From Prunella strophiata (taxonomy: Eukaryota; Chordata; Aves; Passeriformes; Prunellidae), in contig JAZBQD010000015.1 of assembly GCA_036583965.1 (NCBI GenBank), forward strand, positions 89,887,809 through 89,951,808: a stretch of DNA of 64,000 nucleotides, read 5' to 3'. Shown here one piece after another: positions 48,688 to 59,867 of the stretch. Within the stretch, counting starts at the first letter, position 1. Every line of letters starts with the position of its first letter. Position numbers and translations under genes: made by a program. The notes beneath the pieces were generated by a model, which had not been told where the DNA came from, did no database searches, and was given only the letters and a program-made list of their open reading frames with translations.

Positions 48688-49122
48688 GTGGAAAAGGACC
48701 TGGAGGTGCTGGTCGACACCTGGTTGAACACGAGCCAGCATGTGCCCAGGTGGCCAAAAGCCAGTGGCATCCTGGCCTGTATCAGCAATAGTGTGGCCAG
48801 CAGGACCAGGGCAGTGATTTCCCCCCTATATGCAGCCCTGGTGAGGCAACCCCTCAAATCCTGTGTTCAGTTTTGGGCCCCCCACTACAAGAAAGACATT
48901 GAGGGGCAGGAGGGTGTCCAGAGAATGGAAACACAGCTGGGGAAGGGTCTGGAGCACAAGTCCTATGAAGAGCAGCTGAGAAAGCTGGGGGTGTTTAGCC
49001 TGGAAAAAAGGAGGCTCAGGGGTGACCTGATCACTCTCTACAAATGCCTGAAAGGAGGGTGTTGTGAGCTGGGGATCAGTCTCTTCTCACAGGTAAAAAG
49101 TGACAGGATTAAATGGCCTTAG
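48688..49122 (+). pseudogene. CR1 ORF2 carboxy-terminal remnant (upstream part)
   Basis: The frame encodes the region after the RT domain of CR1 ORF2. Family landmarks are [13 protein letters not shown] near the start, [69 protein letters not shown] and LFSQVKSDR before an early stop. The first Met is internal to the ancestral protein and not a real start. The endonuclease and RT catalytic parts are missing, so it cannot mobilise anything. Such frames are often mis-predicted as short host proteins. Confidence 0.8.
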
Positions 49123-49156
49123 TTGTGCCAGGGGAGGTTCAGTTTAGATATTAGGA

Positions 49157-49174
49157 TTTTTTTTTTTTTTTTTT
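49157..49174. repeat. T18 homopolymer inside CR1
   Basis: Uninterrupted T18 where related CR1 copies have a short mixed A/T stretch after ATATTAGGA. Probable slippage expansion. Confidence 0.95.
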
Positions 49175-49366
49175 GTGGAAAAAGTCATCAAGCATTGGAA
49201 CATGCTGCCCAGGGAAGTGGTTGTAGTCACCATCCCTGAAAGTGTGAAAAAAACCAAGTGTATAGGGCATTTGAGGGCATGGTTTAATGGTGAACATGGT
49301 GTTGATGCTGGGTTAACAGCTGGACGTGATGGTCTACCCAAGCTTAATGATTCTATGCCTCTATGG
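49175..49366 (+). pseudogene. CR1 ORF2 carboxy-terminal remnant (downstream part)
   Basis: Continuation of the CR1 ORF2 tail after the T18 run. The residues VIKHWNMLPREVVVVTIPES keep the family's conserved KHWN-LP-EVV motif. The frame is separated from the upstream part by a stop (about 49120) and by the homopolymer, and then reads through the CR1 3' UTR into unrelated flank. Confidence 0.65.
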
Positions 49367-52300
49367 ACAGGAATCACTGTTTCTCCTGCCACTCATGCAA
49401 CTTCCCTGTGTTTTGTAGTGGCATGATCTCTGCAATGCTGTGTTCCTGGGTGTTGAAGCTCTGATGAGCATTCAGAAAGTATCCATTCAAGATAATGATG
49501 GGCTTGAGGCACATGGCTAGGGTACAGACTGAAGGGCACAGTGTGGTTAGCATGTCAAGGAGAAGGCAAAAGACTTATTTAATCACCATTCAAACAGGGT
49601 GCAGAAACCTGATAATATGTGGTCTTTTCAATTTAGCAGATATGTAACAACATTCTGTGGCTGGAAGTTGAAACCAGTCAAAATCAGAATAAAACTGACG
49701 TGCATATTTTTAACATTCAGGATAACGAAAGTGGAATTATTTCCCAAGGGCTACAATAGGGTATACATCACTGGAAAACTTTTCAATCAAAAGAAAATGA
49801 GGCTGGATTTTTGTTTTCCAAACAGATATGCTCTAATTCAAGGAGGAATTAATTGAGGCCAGTACTGCAGTCTGCACAATAAAGCAGATCCCACTAAATG
49901 TAACCCTTGATGTTTTGAGCATCTTTTACTGGCATAGAGGCCCAAAAGCAGGACTGTCCATATATAAAAATAGTCTTATTTATTTCTAACACACAGAGCA
50001 ATGGGCCAGGACTAACATTATTAGGCTAAACATTCATATGCTCAGTATCCATGGGGCAGGCACCTTGTGAGTCTCTGCTGGCCAAGGTGCTGTCAATCAA
50101 GCAGAGAAGTGTCAACCTTTGTTTCTCCTTAGAACATGCAGATGCATCAGTCCTGTTGATGCACTGCCTGCCTCTTCTCTGCCTCCTCTCATAAGGTTTT
50201 CAGATCTTGACAAGGCAGAGATGATTTTCTGCTTTTTTGCCCTGCTGAATCTCTGATGATTGTATTTCTCTGCTTCCAACCAGCACTATTACTGACCTTA
50301 CAATCTCACCTCTGTGGTCCCTCTTTGTTTCTGCCTTTTTGCCTATCAAAATCTCTCACCCCCATCTTAAAATGGGAGTGATAGCAACAGCTCATCTCTG
50401 TTAAAACTGAACCCTGAGTCACAGAAATGGATCCAGTGGTACAGTTTGTTTTCACATCAACAAACACACAAGGGCCCATATCTGCTCCAAGGCTTCCCCT
50501 TGGGGTTTGCATCCCATGTGGACATATCTCTTAATGAAAAGTATCTGCTCAGCCTTCTTATGCATGAGGGCTGCAAGGCACATCCAGAGAGATAGAAGGA
50601 ATGGTTCCTACTTCCTTACCCCTATTGTAATGTGAGCCATGGCTATGGAAAGCTGGAAAATCAGCAATTAAAAAGAAATTCTGCTTTTGCACAAATACTG
50701 AGGGTTATGTATGAGGGCACGTGATTAGGATCTCATAGAGATAGGTGAAACTGTTGGATAAATAGTACTAGGTACTGCTGTGCTCTTATATTTTGCATTT
50801 CATATCTCTCTTGATAACTTTAACTACGCAGAAAATCCAAAGTCATGACTGTGGCTGGGGATAATGTATATGCCAAAGTTCAAAGAGCTGCACCAATTCT
50901 CTAAGGTTTTAAAACTGCCTAAGAAACATAACAGACAGAGTGCAGTTTCCCCTCTTCCCCCACCCCCCTCCATCCCATTTTCTAAATTCAAACCTTAATT
51001 ACAAAACAAAATTCAGCAACTTCACCCTGGGTCCTTCAAGAAATATGTAATAATTTGGATAAAATGTCAACAGAATTATGAACATTCTGCAAATGCTCTG
51101 TAGAATTAAAGTATTTTAATTATGGGAATCTCTAGAATGGAAAGCAAAGGATTATCTAGCAGTGATAACAAGTGCTACCATAGTCAGTCCTTAGTATCCT
51201 GCTTCACAAGCCTCTGTAGCATACCCTGTCCTGTGAGCTACACAAAACCTGTGCATGCATCCCTCTCAGCATTGCTGTGGCAAGCAGAGGGGAAAAACTT
51301 CCTTCAGCTTTAGTGCAAAGACTTCCTTGGTGGACAGGCAAGTAATGTTTGTTCTGGCTGTAGTGTCTCTTTTAAAGGTTGCATATTGCTGTGCCTGGAA
51401 ACTCTGCTTAATGGCTCTGTGTGTGTGTGTTTGTGTGTGTGTGAAACTCTGACAGATGGATTATAGAGATTGATTACACTGGACATTTTCATGTACTTGT
51501 AACCTGATAAAATATATTTCATTTTTATATCCATAGATACTTCGAGAAGTAAAATGACAGCAACCCCCTGCCCCTCCCCAGCCAAACAAACCCCCAAACC
51601 CACAACACCCTGGCCCCAACCAACAAAAGAAAAACACTAGCAGAGATGCAAAAGAGTATGAGAGGACAATGACATTATTTATACCAGCACCTACCTCACC
51701 TCAAAATAAGACTCAAGTGAGTTGCACCACTAAGAGCTCTCCAAAATGTTCCCATGTGAAACTTCTGCAGGAGGATGTGACATGCTTTCAGTCTGGCTAG
51801 GAAGGGAGAGCCCACCTGATGAATCTGGCTGAAGGTAAAACTCATGAACTGAATGCCACTTCACATCTCTGTGCTTATGAGATAGTCCCTCTTTTTCCTC
51901 TTGTGGGAAAGAAATGCAACTCATCTTTTCTTACCTGTTTCCTTACCCAAGGAGAATCAGCATCAGCAAGGTTATCAGATATTTGTACACATTGTTCTTC
52001 TTCCTTTTTCAAAGAGTCAGGAAGATTACAGGGTAACTGTTCTCCAAGCATTAGGCCACTTCTGCTTCTAACAGAAAAAAACCCAGAGCAGGTCACTGCA
52101 AACAATTCCTTGCTTCTATTTTAAATTAAAGCACTTCCATTCTCAGAGAGACTGTTTTGATCTGGATGTTGAGGCAACATTTTTGTTGTTTCTTATTTAG
52201 AAGTGCTCGTCCATTCTCAGTCATGGCAGAGACTGAGCACAGCATTACTTAGGTGTCTGCCTGGGGTGTATATGTGTGTATGGATGTGTCCTATTTTTGA

Positions 52301-53479
52301 GCTATTTTAACTTATGCTTCATATTCTAGTGCTTTCTGATAAGTAGAGTTTATGTCAGAATAATTGGCCTGAGGATTTTTCTTTCCAGTCCAGTACATTT
52401 CTGAGGTACAGCTACATGGGAGATAATGGAAATGCCTCTGGAGTATCTGTCTGACAAGGGAAATAGCAAGAGTAAGGAGTGAACACAAAACAGGGACCTT
52501 GTCAAAGAGTGTGCAAGTGAATCAGTCCAATCACTCACTGTGGGTGACGTATCTGAACAAATTGAAGCTGACACAATGGTCAATTTGACTGAGGAAAGTA
52601 TAATTTTGGATTAGGGTGAACACCTTTAATCTGTCAATTGTGGCAGTCTTAAACTTGTAATTGAAAGAGCACAGCACTGCTTTACTCCAGATGTCAGTCA
52701 AATCCATTCCCCCTCCTCTGATCACTGATCAGTTTGCAGTCTCTTCTGCATTTACTGATTAGGCTCCTAAATATGTCCTCTTTTAGACAAGATTCTTTGC
52801 TCCACATAAAGAAAATATCAATCTAATAAGAGCAGCCCTTCAGAATAACACTTTGGTTCACCTGATTTTCAAGCAGATGGTATTCAGGGCACAGGAAACA
52901 ACAAAACGGAGCTTCACCGATGTGTTTAATTTTAGCTCTTGCTCCCTGAATTGCTGTTTGAGCTATAAAACACTATCTTACTTTTAGTGTGCTTGTGCCT
53001 TGCCATTCCAGAATGGAAGTCATGCCTCTCTAGTGCAATTCAGAATAGGGTGATTTCCACCCTGGGAGCACCACTCCCAGAAGATGGTTGAGTTTCCATC
53101 CCACCTTACTTGTCCCCACCTGTCCCAATCTGGGAATGGTTTCTGTAGGCATCTTACCCTCAAAACTGTTTGTGAAATTACAGACCAAGGATACTGACTC
53201 ATGAGAAGTAAGCATATATTAACAGCTTCAGGAGAAGAATTACTCCATCCCTGCCCACTTGCATGCAGATGGTTCTATGATTTATCAAGAGAAATGGCTC
53301 CATATGCTGCTCACAGTCCTGAGACTTTTACCCTAACATCACCTCTTCCAATGTTTAGATTAAAGCAACATGAAGTGGAGAATAAAATTAGCCTGACCTT
53401 GCAGTAAGCAAGGAGGTATCAGAATGACTTGCTACATGAAAGGCTCTCCACTTCTTTGCAGCTTCTCAGGGCAATTCAA
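49367..53479. other. Non-coding stretch, no gene seen
   Basis: Four kilobases of unique DNA with short chance ORFs only. An interrupted GT microsatellite lies at 51419-51443 and a C-rich tract at about 51565-51600. No RNA gene or regulatory site was recognised. Confidence 0.65.
51419..51443. repeat. GT microsatellite
   Basis: Twelve GT-type dinucleotides with one TT interruption. Confidence 0.95.
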
Positions 53480-53540
53480 GATCAGAATCATGGAATTTTC
53501 TGAGTTGTAAGAGACCCACAAGCATCATCAAGTCAGGAGT
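53480..53540 (-). mobile_element. CR1 LINE 3' tail fragment, reverse strand
   Basis: AGATCAGAATCATGGAATTT (from 53480), TCTGAGTTGTAAGAGACCCA and CAAGCATCATCAAGTCAGGA match the reverse complement of a CR1 3' end of the form found in passerine-type genomes (GGAATATTCTGAGTTGGAAG, GACCCACAAGGATCATC). About 60 bases; similarity past 53540 is doubtful. Confidence 0.75.
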
Positions 53541-53646
53541 TTCCTTATCTTAGCTCATGCTGCAGGTGAGCCATACCCCACACTAATATCCTTCTCTGAA
53601 TACTGAACCTGACATTCTCCACAGCAATTTGAATTCTAGCCTCTTT
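53541..53646. other. Short unique spacer
   Basis: About 100 bases between the CR1 tail and the palindrome; nothing recognised. Confidence 0.5.
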
Positions 53647-53679
53647 AATTTTATGGTCATCACTGATGACCATAAAATT
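53647..53679. repeat. 33-bp perfect palindrome (16-bp arms, 1-base centre)
   Basis: AATTTTATGGTCATCA at 53647-53662 is followed, after a single C, by its exact reverse complement TGATGACCATAAAATT at 53664-53679. All 16 pairs match, and the next outward pair does not. A 16-bp perfect inverted repeat at this spacing is not expected by chance in 64 kb. It can form a hairpin in single-stranded DNA or RNA. It looks like the product of a replication template switch and not a gene. Confidence 0.98.
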
Positions 53680-55874
53680 GATATTGTTTTAAATGCTTGC
53701 TGCTGTTGCAGCTCTAGAGGCAAAATGAGATAGGAGCTTCTTGTCATTATTAACAGCAATGTCGTCTTTGTGAGGCAGGCCACAGGGAAGCACTGAAGAG
53801 AGAATCAGATTCCCATTCCCTGGCAGGAGAAAATGCAGCAAAATATTAAAGTAGCTAACCAAACTCATTTCTTCAGCATGAGAGGTTGAAATAAACAGGC
53901 AAAGAAGCATCCCACCCTCCAAAGCTTCTCAGGAGTAAATCATCCAAACTATTAGTTATCCATGCTCTACTCTGTCATTATTCTCTGCCTGTCAGCTCCT
54001 TGTAAGGGCTGCCTGTTCCACCCCTCTTGTGTTATTATGGTTGCCATGCCCTCCTCTCAACAGCTCCTATCAGTTATAATGACACAGTGAGGGGAAAAAA
54101 CCCACACTCAGACTTCCAAATTACCAGGAATTAGAGGAACAACAATAAAATTGCTTTAAAAAAAAAAAAAAAAACAAAAAACAAAAAAAAAACCAAAACC
54201 AACCAATCCCTCCCCCCCACCTCCCCCCCCCAACAAACAGAATAAAATAACCCAAATGAGAAAATGAGAGAATTTTGCAATCTGTAGATGATTTCTGCTT
54301 CTGGGATTGCATACATCATTAAGATTTATAGGTCAGTCCAGAGCTTAAAGAGCAGATGTTTTCTCATTATTTATCTTCCTAGCTAAGGCAGAAGATTCCT
54401 TTTTAAGGAAATCTGCGTAACACATGCAATGGAAATAGATCAGGTCCTACAATCAGCCTTTTTAACCAGCTTGTAAAGGGTGAGCTGAGACACCCATCAA
54501 AGAGAAGTTTCATTTTACCCTCCACAACAGAAAGAAATGTGCTCACTAGTGTCTGATACTGAAATTGCCAAATAACAGAACTGAATTTTACCTCTTATCT
54601 GGCTGTCCTCTGACTGCAGCAATGAACATTCTAAGAGTATCTTGTGTGAACAGTCAACTGGCTAGCAGGCTTCAGCTTCTGCACTTCATCCCAAGACCTG
54701 GATTTTTGAGCTTTAATCAAAAGATTACTTTGGTCAAAGTACTATTCTGAATAATATCACTGCTATACACGCTCTCTGCAAAGCACAACCTGTTAGTGCT
54801 GTGATGCAGTTCCCCAAACTGATCAGAGCAATGTCACTTCAGCAGGCATCTGTCCCCAGCAGAGCCCTGCTGGACTTTTTACTTAAGTAGCCACAGAAAT
54901 GAAGCAGCTTTCAAGGACCCACTTTTCTACCCATTGCACCCCTTTGTAGGCCAGTCACTGGGCACTTTGGAGGCAATTTGAGCAGGTCATCTTCTGTTAT
55001 GAAGGCGGAAAGGAAAAATCAAAATGCAAAATATCCAAACAAAATATTCCAAGAACTTGGATTCTGCATTTTCTTCTTGCATCCCTTCCATCAGAAATAC
55101 CTGATTCAGAGCTACAGAATATCCTTTCCATCTTGTAACATTCTTCCAAAATATATGAGTTCTACACATTTATAACTGCCATAAATTTTTGCAAAGACTC
55201 TTTGGTCTTATTTGTCAGTGGAATTGGTCTGAATAGGAATCTCACATATTCCCAAGGCAGCTGGGACCGTGTCTGACCTTTGAAGTGTTTCTAACTCCAG
55301 GATCACAGAATGGTTTTTATGTGAAGATTCTTCTTCTGACTGCTCTTCCCTTGAAGAGATGCCTCTGCAATCCTCCTGCTCCAGGCCTTAAAAGCACTGC
55401 TGAGACAGCTCATGCCTGAAGAACCTGCTCAAGGCCACACACCTCCAGGGTGATGGATTCACTTTAGAATCAAAAGTAATTAAGAGGAAAAGGAATGCAG
55501 GCTTGCACAGCGGCCTCACTATCAAACAACACCATCAAGAAAGCTCTCCAAGTAAATCATCAAAGGCCTTCATAATTCTCTGCAGAGCCAATGCCCTCTT
55601 CTTGTGACTCTGTGGGATCTCCTTTCCTCTGCAGATGTTAAGGCATGGAATGAAAGAAGCCTTGTCCCTTTTCCTGAGATCCCAATTTTTTTATATCAGT
55701 CACCCTGATTCTCAGCATTTTCAGGTAATTAAAGCTCAAAACCCATTGCTGATGAATGGGAGCAACCAGTTCCCTGGAGCCTGCCTGCCCCCTTTAGCAA
55801 ATCTTTTGCTCTGAGATACACCACCACTAACCACCATAGCAGCTGTGATGGTGAGTGAGATTTTAACTCTAAAC
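53680..55874. other. Non-coding stretch, no gene seen
   Basis: Two kilobases of unique DNA. The A-rich to C-rich simple-sequence block at 54158-54231 is listed separately. Chance ORFs only. Confidence 0.65.
54158..54231. repeat. A-rich block grading into C-rich block
   Basis: An A17 run (54158-54174) is followed by A runs broken by C, then AACC-type units, then C runs (C7 at 54212-54218, C9 at 54223-54231). The minus strand reads G-rich then T-rich, which explains the Gly/Phe-rich minus ORFs here. Confidence 0.9.
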
Positions 55875-56688
55875 AGGGACCTGACCAAGCTGGATCAACA
55901 GGACAAGGCCAATTTTATGAGGTTCAACAAGGAGAATGCCACATCCTGCACTTTGGCCACAACAACCCCTCAGGTTCAAAGTAGACAGCACCAAAGATAG
56001 GAGTGAAAAAAAACCCCCAAATCATCTTTCATGGTATGAGAGAGCCATCCAGAAAACAAGCCACCTACAGCATAGATCTGAGGTCCACAAAGGTCTGAGA
56101 AAGCTCCAGGGTCAGCGTTAGACACAGGCACACCTGCTTGTTTCCTACTGTATTTAGCATTGGTGGGGCCTCACCTTGGGCACTGTGTGCATCTCTGAGC
56201 TCCACAATTTAACACAGACATGAAGGTTCTTGAATATGCCCAGAGGAGGCACCAAAGCTGGAGAAGGGGCTGAAAGGCATATCCTGTGAGGAGTGGCTCT
56301 GAGGACTTTGTCTAGTTTTGAGAGAAGGAGTTTGAGGGGCAGCCTCACTGCTCCCTACAGCTTCCTGAGGAGTAGAAGTGTAGATGGAGGTGCTGAGCTC
56401 TTCTTCCTGGGATCTAGGCTCAGGACATGTGGGAATGTTATAAAGCTGCATCAGGGCAAGTTTGGACTTGACATTAGGAAGCAGTTATTTACCAAGAGGA
56501 TGGTTAATACCTGGAATATCCTTTATAGAGAGATGGTTGATGCCCTGAGCCTGTCAGCATTTAAGAGGCATTTGGACAGTGCCCCGATAGAATGTTTTGT
56601 CTTTTGGTCAGCCCTGAGTGGTCAGGCAGTTGGAATCAGTGACCACTGTATGTCCCTTCCATCACTACTCTTCCATTCCACTCTACCT
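55875..56688 (+). mobile_element. Old, partly rearranged CR1 LINE 3' region
   Basis: Two recognisable parts in the same orientation. At 55875-55980, GACAAGGCCAATTTTATGAG GTTCAACAAGGAGAATGCC, then CCTGCACTTTGGCCACAACA, fits CR1 ORF2. From about 56150 the order GGTGGGGCCTCACCTTGGGC (56163), CTCCACAATTTAA, TCCTGTGAGGAGTGGCTCTG (56282), TTGACATTAGGAAGCAG (56468), AGCATTTAAGAGGCATTTGG (56557) and TTTTGGTCAGCCCTGAG follows the family to its 3' UTR. It ends with TGTATGTCCCTTCCATCAC and pyrimidine octamer-like ATTCC/TACC units. The middle (about 55985-56150) does not fit and may be strongly mutated or replaced. Divergence is intermediate between the 6.7 kb and 48.6 kb copies. Confidence 0.8.
56293..56640 (+). 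pseudogene. CR1 ORF2 carboxy-terminal remnant
   Basis: The open frame here carries the end of CR1 ORF2: SFERRSLRGSLTAPYSFLRS, then KFGLDIRKQLFTKRMVNTWN and ALSLSAFKRHLDSA. These correspond to the family's [27 protein letters not shown] and SLE-FKR-LD blocks. The frame runs on past the element into chance sequence. No catalytic domain is present. Confidence 0.65.
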
Positions 56689-57518
56689 ACAACACAGCTC
56701 AAAGATGGTGGCCCAGGCCTGAGCTGGGCTCTTGGGTCCATGGGAAGACATGTGAGTGGAAGCCACAAGTTAGGCTAGTCATGAGTATTGAGGATCATTA
56801 GTGCCCTCAGAGCTCTGGCCTCCATCATGGGGCATTGATCTGTCTACCTTTAGGTGACCCAGTGAGGTAAGTGAACCAGCCTGACCTCCCAATACCACCC
56901 ACAGCAGACATTTGGATTCACTTTCACAATATAGTTGGAATTTGCTTAAATTAACTGGATTTTAACTTAGATTAAGGAGCTGTCCCACTGCAGATCTCAC
57001 TACCACTCTCTTTCTGGGGAAGTATGATAAAATTCTATACTTGTGACTCTGATGTTCTGCTGGATTTTCCTCTAGGTAGACAGCACTCGCTCCTTAGTCC
57101 TACAAATTCCAGAGTTTTCCTCAGTCATTCCCAGAGCAAATTACCCTCTGATTTTTGTCTTTAACCTTTTTCCTATGTATTTGCATAGCGGCTCAATGAG
57201 CCATCTGTAGTGCCAGTCTATCCATGCTCTGTTCTACTATGTCATGAGGAGGTAAAGAAACGCATTAAAAAGCTGTAGTCAGTGCTGTGTGCCAGCTGCT
57301 AGTGTCCCTTGGAAAATATTTGCACTGTTTGTTACTGACATGAAAGTTCTCTTGGTAATTGGAGTGCTGCTTATAGTTCTTCAGGATTCCTTCCCTCTTT
57401 GGCTGCCCCAGAGAAATGTGCTGTACAGGCCAATATGAGCATTCAGCTGAGCTGATCCAGTCCAGTACTTTTCTGTATTAGGCAAAAATGTTGTTTTCAT
57501 TACCAATCTTTAACTCTT

Positions 57519-57544
57519 AAAAAAAAAATTTAAAAAAAAAAAAA
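57519..57544. repeat. A-rich simple repeat
   Basis: A10, then TTT, then A13: an interrupted poly(A). Confidence 0.95.
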
Positions 57545-58534
57545 TTCCCTGCAACTGTAACTGTTTCTCATAAAGTCCACATTGCATAAACAGTTGCCCC
57601 AGGTCCTGGGAACAACAGCCCGTTCACACATGGACTGCACCACAAAAGCAATAGCTCACAGTGGTCAGGCCAGGGCAGAACAAGGACGTGCTCTCTGTAA
57701 GGGACAGATGGTATCTATTTAGCTAAACATTCTTCCACTAAGGCTGTTTTAACGCCCAGATAATTTTTATCAGCTTCTTATCACATTTGGGAGCCCAGCA
57801 TGCTTCTGATAGAGGCTGTGTAAGTGCTTCCCAGAGAGTGCTGTAGTTTCAGGGTTCAAGGCAGCATATCAGCATGAAGAGGAGGTGTGTGGATGTGAAG
57901 GGTGGAATAAAAACAACCCCATGCCATGTTTGCTGATTTTGAAATGTTCTTGGATGATTTTCCAGGTAGAATATAGATGCAAGGACGTGGGAGGCCTCTT
58001 TCATCCATACTCAGTTTTGCTGTACATTCAGGCCAGACTGTGAGCCTTTAACTCATCTGTGTCTGTGTGCTGTTTTTCAGGCTGACACGAAGGAGGTCTG
58101 CCAGTGCTCTGAGCAACTCAGAGATGCCTCACTGGCATCTGTAGCATGGTATAAAGCCCAAGCTATCCTGGCTCACATCTGACTGCAAAATTCAGTGTAG
58201 ACATGCAACTTAGCCTGGCACCCACTCCTAGGAATGCCTCCCTTCCCAGATACTTCTGTTGTGAGGACAAGGTGTTACTCATCCTCACTACGCATATCAC
58301 AGGATGCCTTGCTGTTAGAGTGTCAGGCAGAGCTGTCATCTGAGAGCCCCAGTGCAGTGAGGCCATGCAGCCATGTGTCAGTCCCTCTTGAACTGTGACA
58401 GTACCACATGCGACACGAGGAGCGCGGCATCTGCACAGTGTAGCAGGCACCAGAGCACCTTGGTGTAAAGAGAGGTTGGGTGTTCAGAGAGAGCGAGAGG
58501 AAAGTATGGGACACTTATGAAAGGCAAAGAAAAC

Positions 58535-58561
58535 TCTCCCTCTCTCTGTCTCTCTCTCTCC
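58535..58561. repeat. CT microsatellite
   Basis: CT dinucleotides with a CCC and a GT interruption over 27 bases. Confidence 0.9.
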
Positions 58562-59810
58562 ACTTTTCTTTCTTCACCAGGGAACTGGCTCACACAGTAC
58601 TACAATAACAAGAACTGGCAGGCTGCCCAGCATCGCTGTACTTTGGTTGTAAGTGAACTATGAGGCTCAAGCAATCTTCTGGGAAAAGTTCACACCAAAT
58701 GTATTGTATGTTATGTTTTCCCCTCATTGTATTTTTTTCCAAACCCGTCTATTATATTCCTTCCCTGTTGCACTGTGGATTTCTTTAAGATCCCCAGGAG
58801 CTGCCCTTTTTAAAACCAAACATTTGGGTAATCGAACAGATCTGTTTTTTGAAGTAACAGAGATAAACTAGTAATCCTCCTCTCAGAGGCAGCCTTCAGA
58901 ATAAAACCAGAGCACAATTCATTGAATGGTCAGGGTTTCTGTTGTTTGAAATTTGTTTGCTTGAGGTTTTTTTCTCAGTTAAAGCCAAAAAGTTAAATAA
59001 GAGAAAGAAGTGTGCCATTAAAACACTATAATTATCTATATAATGTACATCTTCCGTGGAGTGGAAGCCAAAGCAGAGGGGGCTTTACAATAGTGCAGTA
59101 AAAAAAAAAAAATGTTCCAAAAGGTATGTTGTCTGTTTCACTTGAAGCTTTCAAAAAAAAGTCTGATGTGGTTTTACATGATAGTCCTGGCCACCTCAGA
59201 GATGACAGCTGTAACTTCCACTGTAAGATGCCTTCATTTATTTTTTCCTGTTTCTCAATATGGTTTTTGCAGGGGCATAAAAAACCCACATTTTTTAAGT
59301 TCACAGAAACTATGAACACATTGAACACAATTTATCTGACAAATCAGACCACGGTCAGTTGGAAACTGAGTAACAAAAGTATGCCAGTCCAAGTACATAT
59401 TCTCCATTGCCCTGCAAATACAGATGCTGTGAATTTATAATTTACTGTTGTTTTTACTAATTAATTTTACTGTATTATTGCCTAGAGGCATTTGCTAAGC
59501 TCTGCATTGCATTGTGTGAGGTGCTGCACCCATGCATAGGAAGTTTCTTCCTCAGAAGATTTAGGAGGTTAGCTTAGGGTCGTTTTGCAGATGTGTTGGC
59601 ACGGTACACAAAGTAAACTCACAGCAAACGTGAAACAGTTAATTCAGCTTAAATTAGCAGTGGTATCAAGTACCTGTAATTCCAGGAAGCCTTGGTAGGA
59701 GTTTTGAGTGTGCAGCACTTTTGAAAGCCAAACTGAAGTTCCTTGCCATGCTTCTGACAAAAAGTCCTTAGAAATTAAAGACAGAAAAGAATTATTAGGT
59801 TATCAGTGCA

Positions 59811-59867
59811 AATTCATCCCAGAAGAAAACCCATTGAAGTCAATGAAATTTCACTGGGGATGGATTT
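59811..59867. repeat. Ancient short palindromic repeat relic
   Basis: AAATTCATCCCAG at the left is complementary to CTGGGGATGGATTT at the right, with one bulged base and one mismatch. The core CCATTGAAGTCAATG is itself self-complementary around its centre. This fits the same old amniote repeat as at 47828-47881 (core CCATTGACTTCAATGG, outer arms AAATTCATCC and GGATGAATTT). Family naming is uncertain. Confidence 0.55.

Larger units (their letters stand above)
48650..49366 (+). mobile_element. CR1 LINE 3' region, 5'-truncated
   Basis: About 700 bases of a clear avian CR1. The order of blocks is GGGGACAGAGTGGCTGGAAA near 48660, AAAAGGACCTGGAGGTGCTG near 48692, GGCATCCTGGCCTGTATCAG near 48766, TTCAGTTTTGGGCCCCCCAC near 48866, CTGGAGCACAAGTCCTATGA near 48949, GTGCCAGGGGAGG near 49126, CAAGCATTGGAACATGCTGC near 49189 and GACGTGATGGTCTACC near 49323. 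It ends in AATGATTCTATGCCTCTATG. Divergence from the family is low to moderate. Differences include a T18 run at 49157-49174 and several stop-making changes. The subtype resembles those common in Neoaves. Confidence 0.95.

Noticed and set aside
55300..55325. GGATCACAGAATGGTTTTTA, similar to a reverse CR1 tail
   Set aside because: Similarity stops after about 15 bases, with no GGAAGGGACC block.
58081..58182. Possible terminal exon: TGTTTTTCAG acceptor followed by an open frame of about 33 codons
   Set aside because: A stop-free stretch of this length arises by chance about one time in five, and the peptide matches nothing I know.
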